DNA from: Enterococcaceae bacterium
GTDB lineage: Bacteria > Bacillota > Bacilli > Lactobacillales > Enterococcaceae
DNA length: 50,740 nt
Assembly (NCBI GenBank): GCA_022649665.1
Contig: JALCOL010000015.1
Location: forward strand, 1-50,740
Direction of reading: 5' to 3'
The notes below the pieces were generated by a model. That model made no database searches, was not told where the DNA came from, and saw only the letters and a list, made by a program, of their open reading frames with translations. Both the position numbers and the translations under genes were made by a program. This document shows positions 24,547-32,760 of this stretch, piece by piece. Each line of letters starts with the position of its first letter. The first letter of the stretch is position 1.

Positions 24547-24841
24547 GCGCTGCCTGATAGTCGCGCAGCGCGTACATTCCGCCAGCGACCGCGGTCACCT
24601 TGAAGCCCTGTGCTTCCATCAGTTCGCCGCCGATCCGCGTTTTGCGTCCGGTGCGGCAGATCAAATAATAATGCGTTGCTTTGTCCAATTTTTCCAGCTC
24701 ATCAGGCAGCTCCTCCAGCGGCAGGCTGCGGGCTTCCGGCAAATGTTCCGCTTCATACTCCAGCGGTGTCCGCAGATCCAGCAGTTCCAGAGCGGCGTCT
24801 TTTCTCTTCGCTAAAAATTCCGAGATCGATATTTCCTGCAT
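24524..24841 (-). CDS. Rhodanese-like domain protein
   Basis: 105 residues, a single rhodanese domain. The active-site loop is CRTGRKT with the cysteine at position 62, and the LDLRTPLEYEAEHLPEA segment at about 21-37 is the usual first signature. Such proteins carry persulfide sulfur for transfer to acceptors in the cytoplasm. ATG at 24841 follows a GGAGGGAG sequence. Specific partner unknown; neighbours give no hint. Confidence 0.9.
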   Translation of the reverse strand: MQEISISEFLAKRKDAALELLDLRTPLEYEAEHLPEARSLPLEELPDELEKLDKATHYYLICRTGRKTRIGGELMEAQGFKVTAVAGGMYALRDYQAAQKKDRDV

Positions 24842-24963
24842 TTTTCTCCCTCCTTTATAAACATTTCTAAATCTGTTCGAATCGATTTTACCTTTTTTTC
24901 ACGGTTTTCGCGAGCCGCACATCTTTTGGTCCGGCGACATCAGACGAGCATCGGGAACAGTTA

Positions 24964-24972
24964 TGCTATAAT
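24964..24972 (+). promoter_or_regulatory. Extended -10 promoter before the hydrolase-mprF pair
   Basis: TGC followed by TATAAT at 24967-24972, an extended -10 element. No good -35 box is present at the expected distance. It lies about 48 bases before the start at 25020. Confidence 0.5.
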
Positions 24973-25019
24973 TTCAATAGGCAAGCGTGTTCCAATCATT
25001 GAAATGCAGGTGGATATTT

Positions 25020-25742
25020 ATGTACAAACAACATTTTTTTACAACCTTTGATGGTTCAAAGATCCATTATTTGACTGCCGGCAGCGGTGAACCGTTAGTC
25101 TTGCTTCATGGCAACGCTGGCAGTATCGCTTATTTTAAAAACCAGATCCCCTATTTCGCCAAACACTTTTTTGTGATCGCGATCGATTCACGCGGTCAAG
25201 GAAAATCAACGAACGCAAGCGATCGCTTGACGTTTTCAATGATGGCCGAAGATATTTATGCACTTTTGAAGCATGAACATCTTGAGCATGTCAATATCTT
25301 AGGTTTCAGCGACGGCGCAAATTTGGCGATGCAGCTGGCGGTCCTTCATCCGGCGATCATCCGTAAGATGGTGCTGAATGCCGGGAATATCCGGACGACC
25401 GGCGTCCACTGGTGGAGCCAGATCTTAAGCGATCTTCTCTATTGGCTGACCGCTTTTCTGGGGCTGTTCAGCCAAAATATGCATAAAAAAAGCCTTGTCT
25501 TCCGGCTATTGATCAAAGATCTGGCTTTTTCTTATCATGATCTTGAGAAGATCACCATCCCGACGCTGGTCCTCGTCGGTGCGAAAGATGTCATTTTGCG
25601 CTCGCATTCGATCTCGCTCTATCAGGCCCTGCCGAATGCGACCTTTCTTGAAATGCCGCGCGTCGGTCATCGCTTTGCTTGGCAAAACCCGCGCGCTTAT
25701 AATAAAATCGTGTTGAATTTTCTGGAGGGAGATTTTGTATGA
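25020..25742 (+). CDS. ahyD: Alpha/beta hydrolase, probable aminoacyl-phosphatidylglycerol hydrolase (AhyD-like)
   Basis: 240 residues from ATG 25020 behind AGGTGG; the upstream in-frame ATG at 24987 has no site. An alpha/beta hydrolase with oxyanion HGNAGS near 30, nucleophile motif GFSDG (Ser97), an acidic GAKD and the final VGHRF histidine. Its stop overlaps the mprF start as ATGA, so the two are translated together. In Enterococcus faecium a hydrolase called AhyD, encoded next to the aminoacyl-PG synthase, cleaves aminoacyl-phosphatidylglycerol, and position and fold here suggest the same role. That identity is inferred from context; the sequence alone only shows a hydrolase. Confidence 0.75.
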   Translation: MYKQHFFTTFDGSKIHYLTAGSGEPLVLLHGNAGSIAYFKNQIPYFAKHFFVIAIDSRGQGKSTNASDRLTFSMMAEDIYALLKHEHLEHVNILGFSDGANLAMQLAVLHPAIIRKMVLNAGNIRTTGVHWWSQILSDLLYWLTAFLGLFSQNMHKKSLVFRLLIKDLAFSYHDLEKITIPTLVLVGAKDVILRSHSISLYQALPNATFLEMPRVGHRFAWQNPRAYNKIVLNFLEGDFV

Positions 25743-28330
25743 AACGTGTTGTTGATTGGCTGAAGAGCCACGGGAAATTATTTAAATGGATCTTTGTTGT
25801 TTCCGTTCTTTATCTGGTGATCACCGAACTTGCTTCGATCAGCAAGACGATCGACTTTGTTCAATTAAAAAACTATTTAAGTGATTTGTCGATCTTCAAA
25901 ATCGCTGGTTTGACTTTTCTTGGGCTCTTTTCGGTCAGTATCATGCTGAACTATGATTTTATTTTGAACCGTCTGCTGAAGACTGATTATTCCAAACGCT
26001 ATATCGCTGAGACCAGCTGGGTCACCAATTCGCTCAATAATATTTTAGGATTCGGCGGCTTGATCAGCATCGGGCTGCGTTCAGGGTTTTATGGCGGTGA
26101 AAAAGGCAGCAAAAATGTCGTCAGCTCGCTCGCCAAGATCCTGCTCTTTGCAATGAGCGGTCTTTCGATCTGTTCTTTCTTGTCGCTCTTATTATTAGTC
26201 TTTTCACCAACTAATCCGCTCCTTCATCAATACGGCATATGGCTGATCGGCGGATCGCTTTATTTTCCAATGGTCATTTTAGTTTCTTACTTCAAGAAAA
26301 CCGGCCTTTTAGGCGGTCTGGCACCGAAATACATTGGCGAACTGCTTTTGACGAGCTTTTTGGAGTGGGTCGGCGTGATCGCGACTTTTGTTGTGATCGG
26401 CTGGGCGATGGGCGTCCATTTTACACTGCATGAAGTGATCCCTTTATTCGTTGCAGCGAACATCATCGGGATCATTTCGATGATCCCCGGGGAATTGGGA
26501 AGTTTGGATGTCATCTTGATCTTAGGCCTCAGCAACCTTGGGATCCCGCGCGAGATCATCGTTGCCTGGCTTTTGCTCTTCCGTATTTTTTACTATATCA
26601 TTCCATTTTTCATCGGACTTTTCTTCTTCGGCAGAAATCTGAACGGCCGCTTCAATACCCGTTTTGGCGGACTGCCGAAGATGCTGGGCGAGGAGTTCTC
26701 CCATAAACTCCTTGTCGCACTTTTATACTTTTCCGGAACGCTTTTGATGCTTTCAGCGACGATCCCGCAGGCGCTCAATCAATTCAGCTGGCTGCGGCGG
26801 ATCGAACCGATCGCCTTCCACTGGGTCACACGGCTGCCGAGTATTATTTTCGGTTTTCTTTTGATCATTCTTGGCCGCGGGATCTCTGCCCGCGTCAAAA
26901 AAGCCTACCCGATCGGTTTGGTCCTTGTTGCAAGTGTTGTGATCTATACGTTCGTCCGCGATTTTTCGTGGAGCATGATCATTTTTATGGGGGTCCTGCT
27001 GGTGTTCCTGCTGTTCTCCAAAGGCGAGCTTTACCGCAAGCAATTAGTGTACTCATGGGAGATGCGCACGACCGATTTTCTGATATTCGGCAGTTTGATG
27101 GTCTTATATATCATCATCGGCGTCTATAATCTGCCGACTCATCTTCTGCGCCACCGCCACCCGATCGATTTTCTGCTTTTCCCGTCGGAGCAGCTCTGGT
27201 TCCAGGGTCTCGTAGCGATCATTTTAGTCGCGCTTTTCAGCGGACTCGTTCTCTATTATCTCCAAAGCCCGCGACACCGCTTAGGTGAGAAGCTTGATCC
27301 CGATAAGCTGCAGGCGCTCCTTGATGCCTATGGCGGCAATACCGACAGCCAGCTTGCTTTTTTAGGTGACAAAGATCTCTACTATTATGAAGACGAAACC
27401 CGCACCCCGACCGTTGTTTTTCAGTTCCGCACTTATTGCGACAAATGCATCATCATGGGAAATCCTTCGGGCAAACATGCTGATTTCGCCAAAGCCGTCG
27501 AACAATTCGTCAATGAAGCCGATGAATGGGGCTATCAGCTCGCTTTTTATGAAGTCACTGAAGAATATGTGATGCTCCTGCACGATTACGGTTACGACTT
27601 CATCAAAATGGGCGAGGCGGCCGAAGTTGACTTGAATAAATTCACGCTCTCCGGCAAAAAGCACAAAGGTCAGCGGGCACTCGTCAACCGCTTTGAAAGA
27701 GACGGCTATTCATTTGCGGTGCTTGAGCCGCCATACAGCGAGGCAACGATGCACACCTTGAAAACAGTCTCTGATGCTTGGTTGAACGGCCGCCGTGAAA
27801 AAGGCTTCTCCCTGGGTTTTTACGATGAGGACTATTTAAAACGCGGTCCGATCGCCGTCATCAAAAGCCAAAAAGGAACGATCGTCGCTTTTGCGAATCT
27901 TTTGCCCGTGTACGACAAAAAAACGGCTACGATCGATCTGATGCGCTACTTGCCGGAAGTTGCCAGCGGGGCGATGGATTATTTATTTGCCAAACTATTC
28001 GCCGATCTGCGCGAAAAAGGTATTTTGTATTTTGATCTGGGCATGGCTCCTTTGAGTAATGTCGGGACTTCGCGCAAAAGTTTCACACAAGAGCGGGTCG
28101 CCAACCTCGTCTATTCTTTTGGCGATCACTTCTATTCATTCACCGGCTTGCGCGAATTTAAAGACAAATATGCGAATTTTTGGATCCCGAAATACAATCT
28201 GTACAGCCGCGACAACTCTCTGATTTATACGATGCTGCAGATCTTGATCATTGATGATAATAGTGCGCAAGGCAAAGTCCGCTGGCCGCTCTCACGCAAG
28301 ATCATCCGCTTCTTCACAAAAAAAGATTAA
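25739..28330 (+). CDS. mprF: Bifunctional aminoacyl-phosphatidylglycerol synthase/flippase MprF
   Basis: 863 residues, the normal length. The N-terminal 500 or so residues hold about 14 hydrophobic segments with the flippase part (PGELGSLD near 250). The C-terminal part from about 520 is the soluble GNAT-like synthase domain (FQFRTYCDKCIIMGNPSG, then GRREKGFSLGF and FDLGMAPLSNVG). It transfers lysine or other amino acids from tRNA to phosphatidylglycerol and flips the product, lowering negative surface charge and giving resistance to cationic peptides. ATG 25739 follows GGAGGGA and overlaps the hydrolase stop by four bases. Which amino acids are used cannot be read here. Confidence 0.95.
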   Translation: MKRVVDWLKSHGKLFKWIFVVSVLYLVITELASISKTIDFVQLKNYLSDLSIFKIAGLTFLGLFSVSIMLNYDFILNRLLKTDYSKRYIAETSWVTNSLNNILGFGGLISIGLRSGFYGGEKGSKNVVSSLAKILLFAMSGLSICSFLSLLLLVFSPTNPLLHQYGIWLIGGSLYFPMVILVSYFKKTGLLGGLAPKYIGELLLTSFLEWVGVIATFVVIGWAMGVHFTLHEVIPLFVAANIIGIISMIPGELGSLDVILILGLSNLGIPREIIVAWLLLFRIFYYIIPFFIGLFFFGRNLNGRFNTRFGGLPKMLGEEFSHKLLVALLYFSGTLLMLSATIPQALNQFSWLRRIEPIAFHWVTRLPSIIFGFLLIILGRGISARVKKAYPIGLVLVASVVIYTFVRDFSWSMIIFMGVLLVFLLFSKGELYRKQLVYSWEMRTTDFLIFGSLMVLYIIIGVYNLPTHLLRHRHPIDFLLFPSEQLWFQGLVAIILVALFSGLVLYYLQSPRHRLGEKLDPDKLQALLDAYGGNTDSQLAFLGDKDLYYYEDETRTPTVVFQFRTYCDKCIIMGNPSGKHADFAKAVEQFVNEADEWGYQLAFYEVTEEYVMLLHDYGYDFIKMGEAAEVDLNKFTLSGKKHKGQRALVNRFERDGYSFAVLEPPYSEATMHTLKTVSDAWLNGRREKGFSLGFYDEDYLKRGPIAVIKSQKGTIVAFANLLPVYDKKTATIDLMRYLPEVASGAMDYLFAKLFADLREKGILYFDLGMAPLSNVGTSRKSFTQERVANLVYSFGDHFYSFTGLREFKDKYANFWIPKYNLYSRDNSLIYTMLQILIIDDNSAQGKVRWPLSRKIIRFFTKKD

Positions 28331-28334
28331 GAAG

Positions 28335-29282
28335 GTGGTCTCTCTGGAAATCCTTATCAGCGCGCTCTTGCCGATCGTTGTGACGCTTGGACTGGGCTTT
28401 TTTGCCGGCTGGCGTCACGATTTTTCGGCCGCACAAAGCGCTGTCTTGAACCGGATGGTGATGCTTTACGCGCTGCCGATGAGCTTGGCCGCCGGTATTT
28501 TGAGCATCGATAAAACGCACCTGCTTCAAAACCGCGGGATGTTTCTTTGGCTCGCCAGCGGAATGATCGGCGGATATCTTTTCTTTTTCCTTATTTTTCA
28601 CTATTTATTCCGCAAGAAACTCGGACTTGCCGCACTTCGGGCACTCGCGGTCGCCGGCCCCGCCGTGCCATTTGTCGGCACTTCTGTTTTGAGTGTGCTT
28701 TTTGGCAATGAAAGTTCCGTTTCGATCACGATCTGCTCGCTTTTGATGAATCTATTCCAAGTCCCGCTGACGCTCGTCTTTCTTTCCGTTGCTACCAAAC
28801 AAGCTTCCGGTGAAGTCATGGAACGGACCGATTTCTTCCGGCACCTCTTCTCTGCCTTTCAGGAGCCGGTCGTTTGGGCCCCGATCCTCTCCTTTTTGCT
28901 GGTCATGTGTGATTTTCAGCTGCCGCATACGTTTAAGAGCTCTTTCACGCTGCTGGGAAGCGCGACTGGCGGGGTGGCACTGTTTGCTTCCGGCGCGATC
29001 TTGTATGCTCAAAAAGTCCAGTTTTCAAAAGGGGTCTTTGCCAACGTTGCATCAAAGAATCTCCTCTTGCCGGCCCTTCTCTGGCTCGCGATGGCGTTAA
29101 GCGGGACTAGTCATGCCTTGATCAGCATCACCGTGATCACGATGGCGATCCCCAGTGCTTCGATCGCTGTGATCCTCGCCGTCCGTTTCGGCCTATACGA
29201 AAAGGAAACTGCCTCGACCCTGTTTTTCAGTACCGTTTTATCCCCTTTGACGATGGGGCTCTTTATTCTTTTTCTAAAATAA
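28335..29282 (+). CDS. AEC (auxin efflux carrier) family transporter
   Basis: About 315 residues with some ten membrane segments; the N-terminus (LISALLPIVVTLGLGFFAG) and the later VAGPAVPFVGTSVLSVLFG segment are typical of the AEC family, bacterial members of which export or import organic acids such as malate. It starts just after mprF. No ATG is near: GTG at 28335 lies four bases after the mprF stop, but it overlaps the AAGGTGG ribosome-binding site; CTG at 28344 would be better spaced. Open frame upstream is the mprF 3' end in another frame. Cotranscribed with mprF, ended by the terminator at 29293. Confidence 0.85.
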   Translation: MVSLEILISALLPIVVTLGLGFFAGWRHDFSAAQSAVLNRMVMLYALPMSLAAGILSIDKTHLLQNRGMFLWLASGMIGGYLFFFLIFHYLFRKKLGLAALRALAVAGPAVPFVGTSVLSVLFGNESSVSITICSLLMNLFQVPLTLVFLSVATKQASGEVMERTDFFRHLFSAFQEPVVWAPILSFLLVMCDFQLPHTFKSSFTLLGSATGGVALFASGAILYAQKVQFSKGVFANVASKNLLLPALLWLAMALSGTSHALISITVITMAIPSASIAVILAVRFGLYEKETASTLFFSTVLSPLTMGLFILFLK

Positions 29283-29292
29283 GCACAAAAAA

Positions 29293-29323
29293 AGCCAAGC
29301 CCGCAAAAACGGGTTTGGCTTTT
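29293..29323. terminator. Bidirectional terminator between the AEC gene and tuf
   Basis: AGCCAAGCCCG pairs with CGGGTTTGGCT (one wobble) with A-run before and T-run after; it serves both convergent genes. Confidence 0.88.
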
Positions 29324-29336
29324 CGATTGCCAGGAT

Positions 29337-30524
29337 TTATGCTTCGATTTCAGAAACGATACCGGAACCAACGGTACGTCCACCTTCACGAATAGAGAAG
29401 GTCGTTCCTTTTTCGATTGCAACTGGGTGGATCAATTCAACGTCGATCGATACGTTATCGCCAGGCATTACCATTTCAACGCCTTCAGGCAATTCGATCA
29501 CGCCGGTAACATCCGTCGTACGGAAGTAGAATTGTGGGCGGTAGTTTGTGAAGAATGGAGTGTGACGTCCGCCTTCTTCTTTGGTCAAAATGTAAACTTC
29601 GCCTTTGAACTTCGTATGCGGAGTGATTGAACCTGGTTTTGCCAAAACTTGTCCACGTTCAACTTCATCACGAGTAACCCCGCGAAGCAAAACGCCGACG
29701 TTGTCTCCAGCTTCACCAAAGTCGAGTGTTTTCCGGAACATTTCCACACCGGTAACGACTGTAGTTTTGATTTCTGGTTTGATACCAACGATTTCAACTT
29801 CATCGCCGACACGAACCATCCCGCGATCGATACGGCCGGAAGCTACTGTTCCGCGCCCAGTGATCGTGAAGACATCTTCAATTGGCAAAAGAAGCGGTTT
29901 GTCAGTATCACGAACTGGTGTTGGGATATATTCGTCAACAGTATCCATCAATTCCATGATCGCTTCTTCAGCAGTCGGATCGCCTTCCAAAGCTTTCAAT
30001 GCAGAACCTTTGATGACAGGAATATCGTCACCAGGGAAACCGTATTCTGTCAACAATTCGCGAACTTCCATTTCAACCAAGTCGATCAATTCTTCATCAT
30101 CGACAAGATCGATCTTGTTCAAGAAGACGATCAAATATTTAACGCCAACTTGCCGTGAAAGAAGGATATGTTCACGTGTTTGCGGCATTGGGCCATCAGT
30201 TGCGGATACAACTAAGATCGCGCCGTCCATTTGGGCTGCGCCGGTGATCATGTTTTTTACATAGTCCGCGTGCCCTGGGGCATCGATATGCGCATAGTGG
30301 CGTGCTTCCGTTTCATATTCAACGTGTGCTGTATTGATCGTGATCCCGCGTTCGCGTTCTTCAGGAGCAGCATCGATATTTGCGTAATCTTGTACTTGTG
30401 CCAATCCCTTTTCCGCTAAAACTTTTGTAATCGCAGCTGTTAAAGTGGTTTTACCATGGTCAACGTGGCCAATGGTCCCAATATTAACATGCGGTTTGGA
30501 TCTGTCATAATGTGCTTTTGCCAT
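29337..30524 (-). CDS. tuf: Elongation factor Tu
   Basis: 395 residues from ATG 30524, behind GGAGG. G1 [11 protein letters not shown]3 DAPGHAD and G4 NKIDLVDD are intact, as is the rest of the three domains. It delivers aminoacyl-tRNA to the ribosome. It stands alone between its own promoter and terminator, not with fusA and rpsG as in the str operon. It may therefore be the only copy, as in lactobacilli, or a second copy, as in some enterococci. Its codon choice is more restricted than that of neighbours and it has fewer GATC sites, as expected for very high expression. Confidence 0.98.
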   Translation of the reverse strand: MAKAHYDRSKPHVNIGTIGHVDHGKTTLTAAITKVLAEKGLAQVQDYANIDAAPEERERGITINTAHVEYETEARHYAHIDAPGHADYVKNMITGAAQMDGAILVVSATDGPMPQTREHILLSRQVGVKYLIVFLNKIDLVDDEELIDLVEMEVRELLTEYGFPGDDIPVIKGSALKALEGDPTAEEAIMELMDTVDEYIPTPVRDTDKPLLLPIEDVFTITGRGTVASGRIDRGMVRVGDEVEIVGIKPEIKTTVVTGVEMFRKTLDFGEAGDNVGVLLRGVTRDEVERGQVLAKPGSITPHTKFKGEVYILTKEEGGRHTPFFTNYRPQFYFRTTDVTGVIELPEGVEMVMPGDNVSIDVELIHPVAIEKGTTFSIREGGRTVGSGIVSEIEA

Positions 30525-30612
30525 AACTAAACAAACCTCCAAAAATATTTATTAGGAAGACCCTTCGTTGAAGGATACAAACCTTAATGAAATTTGACCT
30601 TCCATCTCTACC

Positions 30613-30640
30613 ATTATATACTTTTTTGCCAAGTTAGCAA
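30613..30640 (-). promoter_or_regulatory. Promoter of tuf
   Basis: On the minus strand TTGCTA (30640-30635), 16 bases, TATAAT (30618-30613). It gives a leader of about 80 bases with a small hairpin (CCTTC, loop, GAAGG) near 30561-30573. Confidence 0.75.
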
Positions 30641-30659
30641 AATAATTCTGCCTGATTTT

Positions 30660-31349
30660 CTAATTTTTTTCCGGCTTCGTTATCTTTTCACTGATTTTCG
30701 CTGGATTTGTGATTTTTTCGATCAGCGGAGCTGTCAAAACGCGATCCCAAAAATGGATGAACGGCCCCGTGAAAAACGCATTGATCACTGTCCCGATCCC
30801 GACCGGTCCGTGAAAGACAAGTGCCGTCACGACGAAGAAGACATCTTGAGCGACCCGCACCGGAACGAAGGGCCAATGGGTGTATTTCAAGATCATCGGC
30901 GTGATGCCGTCATAGATCCCCGCCCCGAGATCAGCCCCGAGATAAAGCGAGATCCCCATCGTAAATAGCAGAACACCGATGAGCAGTCCGCACAGCTTGA
31001 TGACGATTCCCGGTGTCTCCACGAGCGGAGCTAAAAGGCTATTGAAGAATTGGATGAAATAGCCGACCAGCACCATGTTGATCAAAGTCCCCCAGCCCAG
31101 ATTCTTCCGGTTGAACACCAGGATCAAAAGAAAGAACAATAGATTCAGCAAAAGCTGAAAGTTCCCCAAACTCATCCCAAATGCGCGCGACATCCCGATA
31201 TTGTTCGCGCTGTAAGCATCAACACCGACTTGAGCAGCATTCAAGATCGCTGCCCCGAACGCTAAAATCACGACGCCGAAAAAAGCGAGCAGGAGCCGCA
31301 AAAACAGCTGCTCTTGCTTGATATTCTTTTTAGTACTTTCTTTTGGCAA
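30660..31349 (-). CDS. YczE/YitT-like membrane protein
   Basis: 229 residues from TTG 31349, nine bases after AAGGGG. The frame is open up to 31493, but that extension runs through the terminator of perR at 31377-31410, so the TTG start is strongly preferred. Several membrane segments; the pattern of a G-x-D-A/G segment (VGVDAYSANNIG) repeated in the second half (ADLGAGIYDGITP) matches the YczE/YyaS/YitT family of integral membrane proteins of unknown function. It lies directly after perR, so it may be made by read-through under PerR-linked control. Confidence 0.78.
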   Translation of the reverse strand: MPKESTKKNIKQEQLFLRLLLAFFGVVILAFGAAILNAAQVGVDAYSANNIGMSRAFGMSLGNFQLLLNLLFFLLILVFNRKNLGWGTLINMVLVGYFIQFFNSLLAPLVETPGIVIKLCGLLIGVLLFTMGISLYLGADLGAGIYDGITPMILKYTHWPFVPVRVAQDVFFVVTALVFHGPVGIGTVINAFFTGPFIHFWDRVLTAPLIEKITNPAKISEKITKPEKN

Positions 31350-31376
31350 AGCGCATTTCCCCTTCTTTTTCCACAA

Positions 31377-31410
31377 GAAAAGGGCCCGTGACATTTTTGT
31401 CAGGGTCCCT
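31377..31410 (-). terminator. Terminator of perR
   Basis: On the minus strand GGGACCCTGACA pairs with TGTCACGGGCCC (with one internal mismatch) across a short A-loop, followed by TTTTCTT. It lies about 95 bases after perR and 28 before the next start. Confidence 0.78.
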
Positions 31411-31503
31411 ATTTCCAGATAAACGGCGTTCCAATAACAGCTTCTCCGGAGATCGTCCGAAAAAAACTCAAAAATATGACAGACTATTTTCAACTTTTCC
31501 TTC

Positions 31504-31998
31504 TTATTTTTCGAAGGCAGACGCTTTTTTCACAGCCGCTTCTTTTAACTCTTTGTTTTGCGCCGCTTCTTTTTTGGCGGCGCATTCCGGGCAGAGCCCA
31601 TAGACTTCTAAGCGGTGATCGTCGATTTGATAGCCGGTCAACTGGCTGGCCGCCGTCTCAACATCTTCCAGTCCCGGATAAAAGAAATCCGTTACTTTGC
31701 CGCACTCGCGGCAGATCGCGTGATAATGAGGCTCTGTCACAAAATCAAAGCGGCTGAAATTGTCGCCATAACTCATTTCATCGACAAACCCGATTTTAGT
31801 AAACAAACGCAAATTATTATAAACCGTCGCCACACTAATATTAGGGAAGCGCGTTTCAATCGCATGATAAATTTCGTCTGCTGTCGGATGGCTGCGATGC
31901 TCGATCAGATACTCCAGGATCGCATAGCGTTGCGGGGTGATCCGAACATTTTCGTCTTTCAGCTGTTCGATTGCTTGCTGAACAATTTGATTTTCCAC
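31504..31998 (-). CDS. perR: Peroxide-sensing transcriptional repressor PerR
   Basis: 164 residues of the Fur family. All five regulatory-metal ligands of Bacillus subtilis PerR are present at the same numbers: His37, Asp85, His91, His93 and Asp104; so are the four structural zinc cysteines, Cys96, Cys99, Cys136 and Cys139. PerR represses peroxide defence genes and loses DNA binding when Fe-catalysed oxidation strikes His37 or His91. The helix-turn-helix reads ISVATVYNNLRLF. The C-terminal tail, beyond residue 145, is longer than usual and rich in Lys/Glu/Ala. The start behind AAAGGAGG is GTG at 31998. Promoter at 32037-32065. Confidence 0.94.
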   Translation of the reverse strand: MENQIVQQAIEQLKDENVRITPQRYAILEYLIEHRSHPTADEIYHAIETRFPNISVATVYNNLRLFTKIGFVDEMSYGDNFSRFDFVTEPHYHAICRECGKVTDFFYPGLEDVETAASQLTGYQIDDHRLEVYGLCPECAAKKEAAQNKELKEAAVKKASAFEK

Positions 31999-32036
31999 TG
32001 AAAAGACCTCCTTTCAGCATTTGTTCTTACTCTTAC

Positions 32037-32065
32037 ATAATACTATTTATTAGAAAAGAATTCAA
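32037..32065 (-). promoter_or_regulatory. Promoter of perR
   Basis: On the minus strand TTGAAT (32065-32060), 17 bases, TATTAT (32042-32037). The spacer and -10 have an AT-rich imperfect dyad, vaguely like a Per box, so autoregulation is possible but not shown. Confidence 0.7.
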
Positions 32066-32078
32066 TCCTTTCCCGCAA

Positions 32079-32760
32079 TTATCCGAGCCAATTCCCAGAA
32101 GAGCTGAAATTGTTCCAGCGGCCGCCGATCATCTGCCAGCCGGTCCGCATCGCACCATCGCCGCCAAAGTAATACCAAGTGCCGCTGAGCGAGCGCCACC
32201 CGGTCGCCATCGCGCCGCTCGCCTCCAGCAGATACCAGGTGCCGCCGAGATTTTGCCAACCGCTCCGCATCGCCCCGCCGGAATCCAACAGATACCAAGT
32301 GCCGCCGACCATTTGCCAGCCAGTCGCCATCACACTGTCACTTCCAAAGTAATACCAAGTGCCCGCTGACTCGCGCCAGCCGCGTGCCGCTGCGCCGTTA
32401 GCGCCTAATAGATACCAGCGGCCGGCGACATTCTGCCAAGCATTGCTTTTCATCGCGCCGCTCGCATCCAGATAGTAGCAAGTCCCGCCATCACTGACAA
32501 GTCCGGTTTGCATCGCACCGTCCGCGTTAAAATAGTACCAGCGGCTGCTGATCATTTGCCAGCCGGTCGCCATCGCGCCGCTCGCATCCAAAAAGTACCA
32601 CTTGCCGTTGATCAATTGCCAGCCGGTCGCCATCAAGGCTTCTTCGTTCATAAAATACCAGCGGCCGCCCGCCAGACGCCAGCCGGAAGCTTGCTTCCCC
32701 GGCGCATCAAAATAGTACCATTTGCCGCTTTCCGCCTGTTTCCAGCCAGTAATTCCTTCA
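32079..32760 (-). repeat. Tandem repeats of about 60-63 bp encoding choline-binding modules
   Basis: Eleven degenerate units at the 3' end of the protease gene. Fragments such as GCCAGCCGGTCGCCAT and AATACCAAGTGCC recur every 60-63 bases. The repeats are recombination-prone and could vary in number between strains. Confidence 0.85.

Noticed and set aside
32079-32760. Regular 60-bp repeats as a CRISPR array
   Set aside because: They are in frame, encode WYYF-type choline-binding modules and have no spacers.
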